Part shown: positions 40,114 to 48,487 of the stretch, one piece after another
How positions within the stretch are numbered: position 1 is the stretch's first letter
Layout of the letters: every line of letters begins with the position of its first letter
NCBI RefSeq assembly: GCF_049341845.1
Contig: NZ_JBMPIT010000003.1
Span: forward strand, 62,001-126,000
Direction of reading: 5' to 3'
Length of the DNA stretch: 64,000 nt
Origin: Curtobacterium guangdongense
GTDB lineage: Bacteria > Actinomycetota > Actinomycetes > Actinomycetales > Microbacteriaceae
Notes under the pieces: generated by a model
The model's database searches: none
What the model saw: only the letters and a program-made list of their open reading frames with translations
What the model was told of the DNA's origin: nothing
Program-made: the position numbers and the translations under genes

Positions 40114-40959
40114 TCAGGCCCGGTCGCGCGGCTCCGACCGCACCAGGGTCTGGTGCGGGCTCTCCCCGAAGCGGGCCCGGTACGCGGCGGCGAACCGCCC
40201 GAGGTGCGCGAACTGCCACTTCCCCGCGACGTCCCGCACCGTCACCACTCCGCGCGCCGGGCGGGCGAGGAGCTCCAGGTGCACCCGGTCGAGTCTGACC
40301 TCGCGGAGGTACCGCATGGGCGTCACGTCGAGGGTCCGACGGAACAGGTCCTGCACACCCCGCTCACTGAGCCCCGCGGCCTCCGCGACGTCGCCGACGG
40401 TGATGTCGGCTCCGGCGTGGTCGTGGACGAACCGCACCGCGCGACGGAGTCGGTTCTCGACGTCGGCACGGGAACGGGTGAACGTCGAGAGCACGACCCG
40501 GGCGACCCGGCGGTTCACCGCGCGCCGGTCGGCATCGGGCAACTCCGGGTCGAGGATCTGCGAGGTCAGCTCCCGCAGCAGGGTCCGGAGCGGCTCGAGT
40601 CGCACGTCGGAGGCCTCGGGCTGGACGAACTCACCGGGTTCGGGATCGCCGATGTCCTCTCCGCGTGCGGCCACCGCGGCGAGGAACGCCGGCGAGAGGT
40701 GGAGCAGCGTCATCCGGCTCGCGTCCGTCTCGAACGCGTACGCGACGGGCGCGGACAGCATGAGCGGCCGCCCCGGTCCGACCTCCCACCGGTCACCCGA
40801 GTCGGCGGTCACGACGGCGTGCCCGTCGGCGAGCCAGAACAGCACGTGGGTCGGTCGGGGTCCGATGGTGCCGGCCTGAGGTCCGTTCGTCCCGATCCGC
40901 CGGAGCATGACGTCGTCGTCGCCGCCCGTGACGTACTCGAAGGGGTCCTGGTCCGCCAA
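40114..40959 (-). CDS. AraC family transcriptional regulator
   Basis: This regulator has 281 residues. The N-terminal ligand or dimerisation domain resembles the AraC_binding_2 type (MLLRRIG, HVLFWLADGHAVV). The C-terminal double HTH (about 180-281) reads ITVGDVAEAAGLSERGVQDL and VAGKWQFAHLGRFAAAYRARF. The start is TTG with GGGAGG 7 bases upstream. Targets are unknown. Confidence 0.88.
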   Translation of the reverse strand: MADQDPFEYVTGGDDDVMLRRIGTNGPQAGTIGPRPTHVLFWLADGHAVVTADSGDRWEVGPGRPLMLSAPVAYAFETDASRMTLLHLSPAFLAAVAARGEDIGDPEPGEFVQPEASDVRLEPLRTLLRELTSQILDPELPDADRRAVNRRVARVVLSTFTRSRADVENRLRRAVRFVHDHAGADITVGDVAEAAGLSERGVQDLFRRTLDVTPMRYLREVRLDRVHLELLARPARGVVTVRDVAGKWQFAHLGRFAAAYRARFGESPHQTLVRSEPRDRA

Positions 40960-41002
40960 CCGCTGACCTCCCGTCCGCAGAGTCCGAGGGAACGCTACCG
41001 GA

Positions 41003-41617
41003 TCAGCCCGCGTCGGGCACCTGGTCCCACTCGTCGCCGTACCGGGACAGCACGGACCACCGGTTCACCGGCCAGGTGATGACGAACGCCCGCCCGACCA
41101 CGTCCGACTCGGGGACCGTCCCGTGCACGCGGGAGTCGGCAGAGTCGTAGCGGTTGTCACCCATGACCCAGATCTGCCCGGCCGGGACCTTCTCGGTGAA
41201 GTCCTGACCGGTGACCCGGTTCGAACCGCTCTGCAGCACCACGTAGGGCTCGTCGACCGCGTGCCCGTTGACCTGCAGCCGGCCGTCGGCATCGCAGCAC
41301 GCCACGGTGTCGCCGGGGAGCCCGATCACCCGCTTGATGAGGTCGTCGCCCATCCCGGGGCCGAGCCACCCGCCCGGGTCCTGGAACACGACGACGTCCC
41401 CGCGCTGCAGGCCGACCGCCTTCGGCACGAGCTCGTTCACGAGCACCCGGTCCCCCACCAGGAGCGTGTTCTCCATCGACGCCGAGGGGATGTAGAACGA
41501 GCGCACCAGGTACGCCTTCACGAGGAACGAGGCGAGCAGCGCCGCGACGACGATGATCACCAGGTCCCGCAGGAACTTCCACCCGGGGCGCTTCCGCTCG
41601 GTCGACGTCTCACTCAA
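41003..41617 (-). CDS. lepB: Signal peptidase I
   Basis: This general type I signal peptidase has 204 residues. One TM (about 17-37) is followed by catalytic Ser47 (YIPSASMENTL) and Lys95 (DDLIKRVIGLPGD), with GDNRYDSADSR near the C-terminus. It uses the Ser-Lys dyad, unlike the SipW-type enzyme at 2.2-3.4 kb, so the window encodes two classes of signal peptidase. The start is a TTG that overlaps the stop of the upstream membrane-protein gene (TTGA). Confidence 0.93.
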   Translation of the reverse strand: MSETSTERKRPGWKFLRDLVIIVVAALLASFLVKAYLVRSFYIPSASMENTLLVGDRVLVNELVPKAVGLQRGDVVVFQDPGGWLGPGMGDDLIKRVIGLPGDTVACCDADGRLQVNGHAVDEPYVVLQSGSNRVTGQDFTEKVPAGQIWVMGDNRYDSADSRVHGTVPESDVVGRAFVITWPVNRWSVLSRYGDEWDQVPDAG

Positions 41618-42186
41618 TGCGTCAGCACCACCTTCACGAGTCCGATCACGAAGGCGACCGCGGCGAGCACGATGCCGCCCCAGAGCCCGAGGAACGTCGG
41701 ACGCTTCCCGCTGAACCGCTGCATGAAGACGCCGACCATGCCGATGCGCACGACGAGGATGACGAGCGCGGCGGTCTGCGCCCACGGCGCCGGGATCCAC
41801 CCGATCCAGGCCGCGGCGTAGAGCACGGCGGGGATGAGTCCGGACGTCGCGATCGGGTTCGCGTTGCGGACGATCGTCACGACGGACTCCCGGCGCGTGT
41901 CGTCGTCCGTCTCGTCGTCACCGATCCCGTGCGCGACGAGGTGCGAGAGCACGTGCGCCAGGTAGGTCAGCACCGCGGTCGCGAGGACGGCCCAGACCGC
42001 CGAACCGTGGTGGATGGCCGCAGGGTCGACGGCGATCGCGGCCGCGAGGACCGTGATGTTGCCGTAGATGTACGACGACATCCGATCGCGCATCTGCTCG
42101 ACGGGGAAATCCCCGGGGTCCGGTCGACGACCGCGGACACGGTCGGGCGCACGGCGGCGGTCGCGCGCGGGTCGTGAGCGGGGCAT
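41614..42186 (-). CDS. Four-TM membrane protein, unknown function
   Basis: This protein has 190 residues. The N-terminus is Arg-rich (MPRSRPARDRRRAPDRVRGR). Four TM segments follow, with NITVLAAAIAVDP and VLSHLVAHGIGDDETDDDTR loops. I do not recognise the family. It overlaps lepB by 4 bases and is probably in one operon with it. CAAGAT at 42193-42198 lies 6 bases before the ATG, a leaderless-type promoter variant. Confidence 0.65.
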   Translation of the reverse strand: MPRSRPARDRRRAPDRVRGRRPDPGDFPVEQMRDRMSSYIYGNITVLAAAIAVDPAAIHHGSAVWAVLATAVLTYLAHVLSHLVAHGIGDDETDDDTRRESVVTIVRNANPIATSGLIPAVLYAAAWIGWIPAPWAQTAALVILVVRIGMVGVFMQRFSGKRPTFLGLWGGIVLAAVAFVIGLVKVVLTH

Positions 42187-42245
42187 CCCACCATCTTGGC
42201 CCTGCCGAAGCGCGCCTCGCCGACAGGACACCGAGTGCGATGGCC

Positions 42246-42280
42246 ATTTGGTTGACGCGTCAACCAAATCGGCGCACACT
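42246..42280 (+). promoter_or_regulatory. Perfect 24-bp operator dyad over the VOC-gene promoter
   Basis: The dyad (42246-42269) has arms ATTTGGTTGACG and CGTCAACCAAAT. It contains the -35 TTGACG (42252-42257). A 17-base spacer leads to the -10-like CACACT (42275-42280), 6 bases before the ATG. A repressor bound here would block RNA polymerase. Confidence 0.7.
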
Positions 42281-42286
42281 GGGTCC

Positions 42287-43156
42287 ATGCACACGCAGGA
42301 CCTCCTCGCCGCCGACACCGGGATGGGTGCCGTCACCCTCCGCGTCGCGAACCTCGACCGGATGATCGGCTACTACCGCGAGGGCATCGGCCTGTCGCTC
42401 TTCTCGAACGAGGGCGGCGTCGCCGTGCTCGGTCGGGGAACGACCCCGATCGTGATCCTCGAGCACGCGCCCGCGATGCAGCACGCCGGCCCCCACGAGG
42501 CCGGACTGTTCCACACCGCGATCCTCTTCGACAGCCGCGCGGACCTGGCGGCTGCGCTCTACTCCGTCGCGACGAAGTACCCGCAGACGTTCACCGGCAG
42601 CGCCGACCACCTCGTGAGCGTCGCGTTCTACTTCACGGACCCCGAGGGCAACGGCGTCGAGCTGTACTGGGACCGGGACCGCACCGAGTGGTCGTGGACG
42701 CACGGCATGGTCGACATGGACACGAAGTACGTCGACCCGAACGCGTTCCTGCAGGAGCACCTCACCCAGCAGGCACTCGAGTCTGCTGCGACCCGACCCG
42801 GACGCGTCGGCCACGTGCACCTGTCCGTCGGGGACGTCGCATCGGCCCGGGCGTTCTACGTCGACACGCTCGGCTTCGAGACCACCGCCGGCTGGGGCGA
42901 GGCACTGTTCGTCAGCGCGGGCGGCTACCACCACCACATGGCGATGAACACGTGGAACTCCCGCGGCGCCGGACGCCGACAGCTCGCGCTCGGCCTGGGG
43001 CTCGTACGCATCGAGGTCCCGGCCGCCGACGACCTGGGCGCACTGGTCGCGCGCATGCACGACACCGGCGTGCAGACCGCCGACGACGGCCGCACGGTCG
43101 CGTTCGAGGACCCGTGGGCCAACCGCATCGAGGTCACGGCGCCAGGCCGCGGCTGA
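42287..43156 (+). CDS. VOC family protein (catechol-2,3-dioxygenase/glyoxalase-like)
   Basis: This protein of 289 residues has two VOC modules: VTLRVANLDRMIGYYREGIG (about 15-34) and GHVHLSVGDVASARAFYVDT (about 179-198). Metal-ligand candidates are His in HTAILF and HVHLSV and Glu in GNGVELYWDRDR. It is close to CatE/MhqO-like ring-cleaving dioxygenases, which are usually under MarR-type control. The strong dyad over its promoter fits that. Confidence 0.85.
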   Translation: MHTQDLLAADTGMGAVTLRVANLDRMIGYYREGIGLSLFSNEGGVAVLGRGTTPIVILEHAPAMQHAGPHEAGLFHTAILFDSRADLAAALYSVATKYPQTFTGSADHLVSVAFYFTDPEGNGVELYWDRDRTEWSWTHGMVDMDTKYVDPNAFLQEHLTQQALESAATRPGRVGHVHLSVGDVASARAFYVDTLGFETTAGWGEALFVSAGGYHHHMAMNTWNSRGAGRRQLALGLGLVRIEVPAADDLGALVARMHDTGVQTADDGRTVAFEDPWANRIEVTAPGRG

Positions 43157-43209
43157 CCGGGCGCCGGCCGGCCCCGCTCCACCCGGGCGCCGGCGGGCAG
43201 GATGGACCC

Positions 43210-43776
43210 ATGAGTGACGACATCCGGTGGGAGGTGGTCGAGGAGAGCACGCTGACGCTCCCCGACCACGAAGGCGTAGCGGCGATGCTGGGGCAGGCGT
43301 TCCCGGACTGGTCGCACTGGTACGTGGGCGGTCGGAGCTGGTCCGGCATGCAGCCCGAACGCCGGGTGATCGCACGCGACGCGGACGGGGTCGTCCTGGC
43401 ACACGTCGGGATCCGCCGGATGTACGTCACCGTCGGCGGCGAGGACGTCCTCGTCGGGGACACCGGCCTCGTCGCCGTGGCACCCCGCCTGCAGGGAACG
43501 GGCATCGGCCGCGAACTCATGGAGCGCGCGCACGCCGTCCTCGAGGGGCTCCGCGTCCCCTACGGCTTCCTCGGCGCCGGCGAGAACCGCATCCCGTTCT
43601 ACGCGAAGCTCGGCTGGCACGAGTTCCCCGACGCGGTGGGCACCTTCTCGGCGTTCACCGCCGAGGGCGCCGGCATCTCGAACACCGAGCAGGGCGGCTG
43701 GATGGTGCGGCCGGTGGCCGCAGCGCTCGAAGACTGGCCAGCTGGCGACATCTGGCTGAACGGCCAGCAGGTCTAG
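43210..43776 (+). CDS. GNAT family N-acetyltransferase
   Basis: This acyltransferase has 188 residues. The acetyl-CoA motif VAPRLQGTGIGRELMERAHAVL is clear, followed by FLGAGENRIPFYAKLGWHE. The substrate is unknown. CAGGAT at 43198-43203 lies 6 bases before the ATG. A family B palindrome follows. Confidence 0.85.
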   Translation: MSDDIRWEVVEESTLTLPDHEGVAAMLGQAFPDWSHWYVGGRSWSGMQPERRVIARDADGVVLAHVGIRRMYVTVGGEDVLVGDTGLVAVAPRLQGTGIGRELMERAHAVLEGLRVPYGFLGAGENRIPFYAKLGWHEFPDAVGTFSAFTAEGAGISNTEQGGWMVRPVAAALEDWPAGDIWLNGQQV

Positions 43777-43785
43777 CCAGGATCA

Positions 43786-43831
43786 ACGGACGGGAGGCCC
43801 GGTGCCAGCTGGCACCGGGCCTCCCGTCCGT
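43786..43831. terminator. 46-bp perfect palindrome (family B)
   Basis: It is identical in its arms to 5543-5590. It lies 9 bases after the GNAT stop and 17 before the catalase stop, between convergent genes. Confidence 0.8.
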
Positions 43832-43848
43832 CCTGTGGAGACCGGGGA

Positions 43849-45378
43849 CTACGCCTCGACCGCGACCTTCTCCGGGTCCTCGTTCGATCCGGGCGCGCTC
43901 GGCGCGACCGCGGCGCGCACGCGCGCACCCAGGTCGGCGTCGACGTTGGTCCAGTACTGGAACACCCGCTCGCGGAGGTCGTCGCGCGTCACCTTCGAGA
44001 CGTGCCCGGCGATGTTGCCGACGAGGCGCTCGCGGGCCGCGTCGTCGAGGACCTCGCGGACGAGGGTCCCCGCCTGGCCGAAGTCGTCGTCCTCCGGGTG
44101 GAGCGTCGCGGCGGAACGCTGCAGCGCGCCGTCGGACTCCCAGCCGGGGACGTCGTCCGTCGCGTTCGGGTCGGCGTGGGCACCGCCGAGGGAGTTCGGT
44201 GCGTAGACCGGGACCTCGGACTGCTGGAAGTCGAAGCGCATGCCGCCGTCCTTCGAGTACGAGTGCACCTCGTTCTTCGGGGCGTTCACCGGCAGCTGCG
44301 CGTGGTTCGTGCCGACACGGTAGCGGTGCGCGTCCGCGTAGCTGAAGATGCGCGCGAGGAGCATCTTGTCCGGGCTGGCCGCGATGCCGGGGACGAAGTT
44401 CGACGGCGCGAAGGTGGCCTGCTCGATCTGGGCGAAGTAGTTCTCCGGGTTGCGGTTGAGCTCCATCGTGCCGACCTCGATGAGCGGGTAGTCGCCCTTC
44501 GGCCACACCTTCGTCAGGTCGAACGGGTTGAAGCGGTAGGCGGCGGCGTCCTCGTACGGCATGACCTGCACCTTGAGGGTCCAGCGCGGGTTGTCGCCGC
44601 GCTCGATCGCCTCGTGGAGGTCGCGGATGTGGAAGTCCGCGTCCTCGCCGGCGATGCGGTCGGCGTCCTCCTGCGTGAGCGTCTTGTGGCCCTGCTCGGT
44701 GATGAAGTGGTACTTCACCCAGAAGCGCTCGCCCTCGGCGTTGATCCACTGGTACGTGTGCGAACCGAAGCCGTCCATGTTCCGCCACGACGCCGGCAGG
44801 CCGCGGTCACCCATGAGCCACGTGACCTGGTGGGCGGACTCCGGCGACAGGGTCCAGAAGTCCCACTGCATGTCGTGGTCGCGGAGGTGCGAGCCGGGCA
44901 GGCGCTTCTGCGAGCGGATGAAGTCGGGGAACTTGATGCCGTCGCGGATGAAGAAGACGGGGGTGTTGTTGCCGACGAGGTCGTAGTTGCCCTCCTCGGT
45001 GTAGAACTTCAGCGCGAAACCGCGGGGGTCGCGCCAGGTGTCCGGGGAGCCCTGCTCACCGGCGACGCTCGAGAAGCGCGCGAGCATCTCGGTCTGCTTG
45101 CCCGGCTGCAGGAAGGCCGCGCGGGTGAAGCGGCTGATGTCCTGCGTGACGGTGAAGGTACCGAACGCACCGCCGCCCTTCGCGTGGACGACGCGCTCCG
45201 GGACGCGCTCGCGGTTGAACTGGGCGAGCTTCTCGACCAGGTAGTGGTCGTGCAGCGCGAGGGGGCCGTCGGCGCCGACACCCATGGAGTGCTGGTCGCT
45301 CGAGACGGGTGCGCCGCTGTTGGTCGTCGTGGTGGGGGTGCCGGCCGGCTGGCCGGGCGTCGTGTTCTGGTCGGACAC
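43849..45378 (-). CDS. katA: Monofunctional haem catalase (clade 3)
   Basis: This cytoplasmic enzyme of 509 residues dismutates hydrogen peroxide. The distal His65 is in RVVHAKGGGAFG, the distal Asn in DLVGNNTPVFF, and the proximal Tyr region in ARIFSYADAHRYRVG. NADPH-binding residues fit a small-subunit catalase. The GTG start has GGAGG 4 bases upstream. A Fur-family gene lies 89 bases upstream on the same strand, so control by that regulator is likely. Confidence 0.95.
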   Translation of the reverse strand: MSDQNTTPGQPAGTPTTTTNSGAPVSSDQHSMGVGADGPLALHDHYLVEKLAQFNRERVPERVVHAKGGGAFGTFTVTQDISRFTRAAFLQPGKQTEMLARFSSVAGEQGSPDTWRDPRGFALKFYTEEGNYDLVGNNTPVFFIRDGIKFPDFIRSQKRLPGSHLRDHDMQWDFWTLSPESAHQVTWLMGDRGLPASWRNMDGFGSHTYQWINAEGERFWVKYHFITEQGHKTLTQEDADRIAGEDADFHIRDLHEAIERGDNPRWTLKVQVMPYEDAAAYRFNPFDLTKVWPKGDYPLIEVGTMELNRNPENYFAQIEQATFAPSNFVPGIAASPDKMLLARIFSYADAHRYRVGTNHAQLPVNAPKNEVHSYSKDGGMRFDFQQSEVPVYAPNSLGGAHADPNATDDVPGWESDGALQRSAATLHPEDDDFGQAGTLVREVLDDAARERLVGNIAGHVSKVTRDDLRERVFQYWTNVDADLGARVRAAVAPSAPGSNEDPEKVAVEA

Positions 45379-45467
45379 GGTTCCTCCTTGGTGGAACGGT
45401 TGGTTCGGTCAGGGTTGCTCGGGTTGTCGGTGGGGCGGGTGGACCGCCTGGCGCAAGCGGCGCGGGG

Positions 45468-45911
45468 TCAGGCCGTCACGGCCGTGGTGTCGTCGCGCTC
45501 GGCCGCTGCGCACCGCTCGCAGATCCCCCAGTAGGTGACCTCAGCGGTAGTGACGGCGAAGCCGTGCGTGTCGGACGGCGTCAGGCAGGGCGAGTGCCCC
45601 ACGGCGCAGTCGACGTCCTCGATCGCGCCGCACATGGTGCACACGATGTGGTGGTGGTTGTCGCCGGTGCGCCGCTCGTACCGCGCGGGACTGCCCGCCG
45701 GCTCGATGCGACGGACGAGTCCGACGCCGGTGAGCGCCGCGAGGACGCCGTACACCGCCTGGTGGCTCGTCGTGGGCAGCTCGGCGGTCAGCGCCGTGAC
45801 GATGTCGTCCGCCGTGGCGTGCGGCATCGTCTCCGTCGCTCGGAGGACCGCGAGTCGCGGCGTCGTGACCCGCAGACCGGCGTCACGGAGCAGGTCGGCA
45901 TCGACGTCCAT
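45468..45911 (-). CDS. Fur family regulator (PerR/FurA-like)
   Basis: This metal-dependent repressor has 147 residues. An N-terminal winged helix (TPRLAVLRATETMPHATADD, SHQAVYGVLAALTGVGLV) is followed by the metal site HHHIVCTMC and a second CxxC (CERC) at the C-terminus, which bind structural zinc. The position just before katA is the PerR/FurA pattern and implies peroxide sensing. The ATG has a GAAGGG ribosome site. A CGTTGT direct repeat upstream may be part of its own operator. Confidence 0.9.
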   Translation of the reverse strand: MDVDADLLRDAGLRVTTPRLAVLRATETMPHATADDIVTALTAELPTTSHQAVYGVLAALTGVGLVRRIEPAGSPARYERRTGDNHHHIVCTMCGAIEDVDCAVGHSPCLTPSDTHGFAVTTAEVTYWGICERCAAAERDDTTAVTA

Positions 45912-46079
45912 CACGAACCCTTCTTTTGCAGCGGTCAAGACAACGACCACTGTACAACGAGTTCTCGGGGATGGTCACCAGCCCGACACATTCCCACACC
46001 GGAATACGATGTGTCACGGTTTGGTCGCGATCACCTGGAACGGGCCTGGGAGGCGCTGATCCGCCGGTAGCGTCCCGGC

Positions 46080-47372
46080 ATGTCCACTCAGCAGGCACTG
46101 ACCAGCGTGGACGTCCGGGGGATCATCGCGAAGCGTGACCTGGTCGTCGACCTCATCCGGACGGCATGCGTCGTCCTCGTCGTCTTCGTGCACGTCACGA
46201 TGGTCGGGATCGCGGCCGACGACGCCGGCATCCGGGTCACGAGCCCACTCCAGGAGCTCGACTGGTACGTCGCGGCGACCTGGGTCGGCCAGGTGATGCC
46301 GCTGTTCTTCGTCGTCGGCGGGTTCGCGAGCGCCGTCGGCTGGCGGAGCACGGTCGAGCGCGGTGGGGGCCCTCGCGACTACGTGGCCACGCGGCTGGCG
46401 CGGTTGTTCCGCCCGGCGATCCCGCTCTTCCTCGTGTTGGCGACCGGGCTGGGCATCGCGACACTGCTCGGCACCCCGCGTGACCTGCTGTCCGAGGTCG
46501 CGTTCGGCATCGGCTCGCCGCTCTGGTTCCTCGCCGCGTACGGCATCACCCAGTGCTGCGTCCCCCTGATGGCGCGGCTGCACGAGCGGGCACCGTGGGC
46601 GACGCTCGCCGGACTCCTCGTCCTCGCGGCCGCGGTCGACGGCATCCGACTGGCCACCGGGGTCGCCGACGTCGGGCTCCTCAACCTCGGCCCGGTGTGG
46701 CTCTTCGCGCAGCAGCTCGGGTTCCTGTGGGCCGACGGGTGGTTCGCCCGACGCTCGAAGGTGCTGCTGCTCGCCGTCGCCGCGGCCGTCTACGCGGTGC
46801 TCGTCCCGATGACCTCGATCGGGCTCTGGGCGCCCGACATGCTGCAGGACCTCAACCCGCCGATGCTGCCGCTCGCGTTCCTGGCCATCGCGCAGGCCTG
46901 CCTCGTCCAGCTCGTGCACGCGCCCCTCACCCGGCTGATGCGCACCCGGGCGGCGCAGGGCACCGTCTTCGTGCTCGGGCGCGACGGCATGGCGATCTAC
47001 CTCTGGCACCTGCCACTGTTCATCGCGCTGAACGGGATCGCCCTGTTCATCGGCGTACCGTTCCCCGACCCGGGATCGGCGACGTGGTGGGCGACCCGGG
47101 CGATCGCACTCGTCGTCGTGCTCGCCGCCGCTCTCGGGGTCGCCAGGGGCCTCCGCCGGTTCGACCGCCCGCTCCCCCGGCTGGTCCCCGGTTCTGACCG
47201 TCCCGCGTGGCCCGTGATCGCCCTCGCCGTGCTCTGCACGATCGGACCGGCGTTCGCGGTGATGCAGCTGCACCTGTCGTTCTGGCTCGCCGCCGTCGGC
47301 GCGGTACTGATCCCGATCGGCGTGTGGTGCCTGTCGCGGACGGTCCCCGCCGTCGGGGTCCGGCGTATCTGA
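46080..47372 (+). CDS. Acyltransferase family 3 membrane protein
   Basis: This integral membrane O-acyltransferase has 430 residues and ten or more TM segments. DLVVDLIRTACVVLVVFVHVT holds the conserved His of the family, and LWFLAAYGITQ and AIYLWHLPLFIALNG are family motifs. It probably modifies a cell-wall or exported glycan; the substrate is unknown. TAGCGT (46068-46073) lies 6 bases before the ATG. Confidence 0.88.
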   Translation: MSTQQALTSVDVRGIIAKRDLVVDLIRTACVVLVVFVHVTMVGIAADDAGIRVTSPLQELDWYVAATWVGQVMPLFFVVGGFASAVGWRSTVERGGGPRDYVATRLARLFRPAIPLFLVLATGLGIATLLGTPRDLLSEVAFGIGSPLWFLAAYGITQCCVPLMARLHERAPWATLAGLLVLAAAVDGIRLATGVADVGLLNLGPVWLFAQQLGFLWADGWFARRSKVLLLAVAAAVYAVLVPMTSIGLWAPDMLQDLNPPMLPLAFLAIAQACLVQLVHAPLTRLMRTRAAQGTVFVLGRDGMAIYLWHLPLFIALNGIALFIGVPFPDPGSATWWATRAIALVVVLAAALGVARGLRRFDRPLPRLVPGSDRPAWPVIALAVLCTIGPAFAVMQLHLSFWLAAVGAVLIPIGVWCLSRTVPAVGVRRI

Positions 47373-47455
47373 ACCGGTTCTCACCGCTTCCGACCGTCCG
47401 GGCAGAACGACCGGGTCGAGGATGATCCTGCAGCGCGATCCGCAGGAGGCACCCC

Positions 47456-48331
47456 ACGCCGTCACCGTCCGAGTTCTGGAGCACCTGGCAGTTCGACCCG
47501 TTCGCCGCCGCGCTCATCGCGGTCGCGGCGGTCGCGTACGGCTGGTGGGTCGTCACCGCTCGGCGACGCGGCACACGCTGGCCCTGGTGGCGGACGCTGT
47601 CGTTCGTGGGGGCACTGGTCCTGTTCGGCATCCTGCAGTTCGGCATCGTCGGCGAGTACGACCAGACACTCCGATGGGCGTTCGTGCTGCGGCTGGCGCT
47701 GCTGTTCTTCGCGGTCCCGACGTTCGCCGCGTTCGCCGCGCCGCTCGCGCTGCTCCGGACGGGAGGCCCGACTCACCTCGCCCACGCAGCCTCCGTGGTC
47801 ATGGGGTCGCGTCCGGTGCGCGTGCTCGGCAACGCGATCGTCTCGCCGCTGGTCGCGCTGGCGCTCTTCTGCGTGCTGCTCACCCCGTTGTCCGCGGCGA
47901 TCCGCACGTCCCCGGTGTGGGCGGTCGCGATCACGGTGCTCGTGCCGATGCTGGGGTTCGGCCTGCTGGTACCGCTGTCCGAGGCGGGAGTGCTGCGCTC
48001 CTCGACGTTCGTCACCGCGGAGTTCCTGCTGGCGTTCGTGGAGCTCATGCTCGACGCGATCCCGGGCATCGTCATGCGGATCACCGACCACGTGCTCGAC
48101 CGGGCGACCGTGATGGCATCGGATCCGGCCTGGTTCCCGTCCCCGCTCCGAGACCAGCACCTGGCCGGCGACCTGCTCTGGTTCATCGCGGAGATCGCCG
48201 ACATCCCGGTGCTCATCTCGCTGTTCGTGCGGTGGCAGCGCACCGACCGACGCGAGGCCCGCGCCGTCGACGCGCTCTCCGACGAGGAGATGGACGAGCT
48301 CACGCGGGCGCACTTGTCGCGGCGCGGTTGA
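47456..48331 (+). CDS. ctaG: CtaG/caa3-type cytochrome c oxidase assembly protein, apparent ACG start
   Basis: This membrane protein has 291 residues and seven TM segments. PSEFWSTWQFDPFAAALIAVAAVAYGWWV is homologous to the family N-terminus. VPTFAAFAAPLALL, DPAWFPSPLRDQHLAGDLLWF and IADIPVLISLFVRW are later motifs. No ATG, GTG or TTG lies between the upstream in-frame stop and the homologous start. A perfect AGGAGG (47444-47449) sits 6 bases before ACG at 47456, so ACG is the most likely initiator, or a mutated or misread ATG. The next start, GTG at 47606, would lose the first TM. Confidence 0.75.
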   Translation, partial: TPSPSEFWSTWQFDPFAAALIAVAAVAYGWWVVTARRRGTRWPWWRTLSFVGALVLFGILQFGIVGEYDQTLRWAFVLRLALLFFAVPTFAAFAAPLALLRTGGPTHLAHAASVVMGSRPVRVLGNAIVSPLVALALFCVLLTPLSAAIRTSPVWAVAITVLVPMLGFGLLVPLSEAGVLRSSTFVTAEFLLAFVELMLDAIPGIVMRITDHVLDRATVMASDPAWFPSPLRDQHLAGDLLWFIAEIADIPVLISLFVRWQRTDRREARAVDALSDEEMDELTRAHLSRRG

Positions 48332-48433
48332 GCGGGCGCTGAGGAGCGACTGAACCGAGGTCGTACGACAGCGATCCGGTCGTTCGGAGTCGGGAGGGTT
48401 GGCGCGTCGGGAGGGTGTGGCTCGTGCACGCGC

Positions 48434-48484
48434 GCACGACCAAGAGCCCCCGACCGCTGGGCGATCGGGGGCTCTCGGTCGTGC
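48434..48484. terminator. Long terminator hairpin between ctaG and the MFS gene
   Basis: GCACGACC-A-AGAGCCCCCGA pairs with its complement with one mismatch around an 11-base loop (48454-48464). It lies between convergent genes and can serve both. Confidence 0.75.
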
Positions 48485-48487
48485 GGG

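Noticed and set aside
47422..48342. The ATG-initiated frame at 47422
   Set aside because: Its protein is Arg-rich and shadow-like. The CtaG homology lies in the neighbouring frame. It only matters as a possible frameshift source, which the AGGAGG-ACG arrangement explains better.
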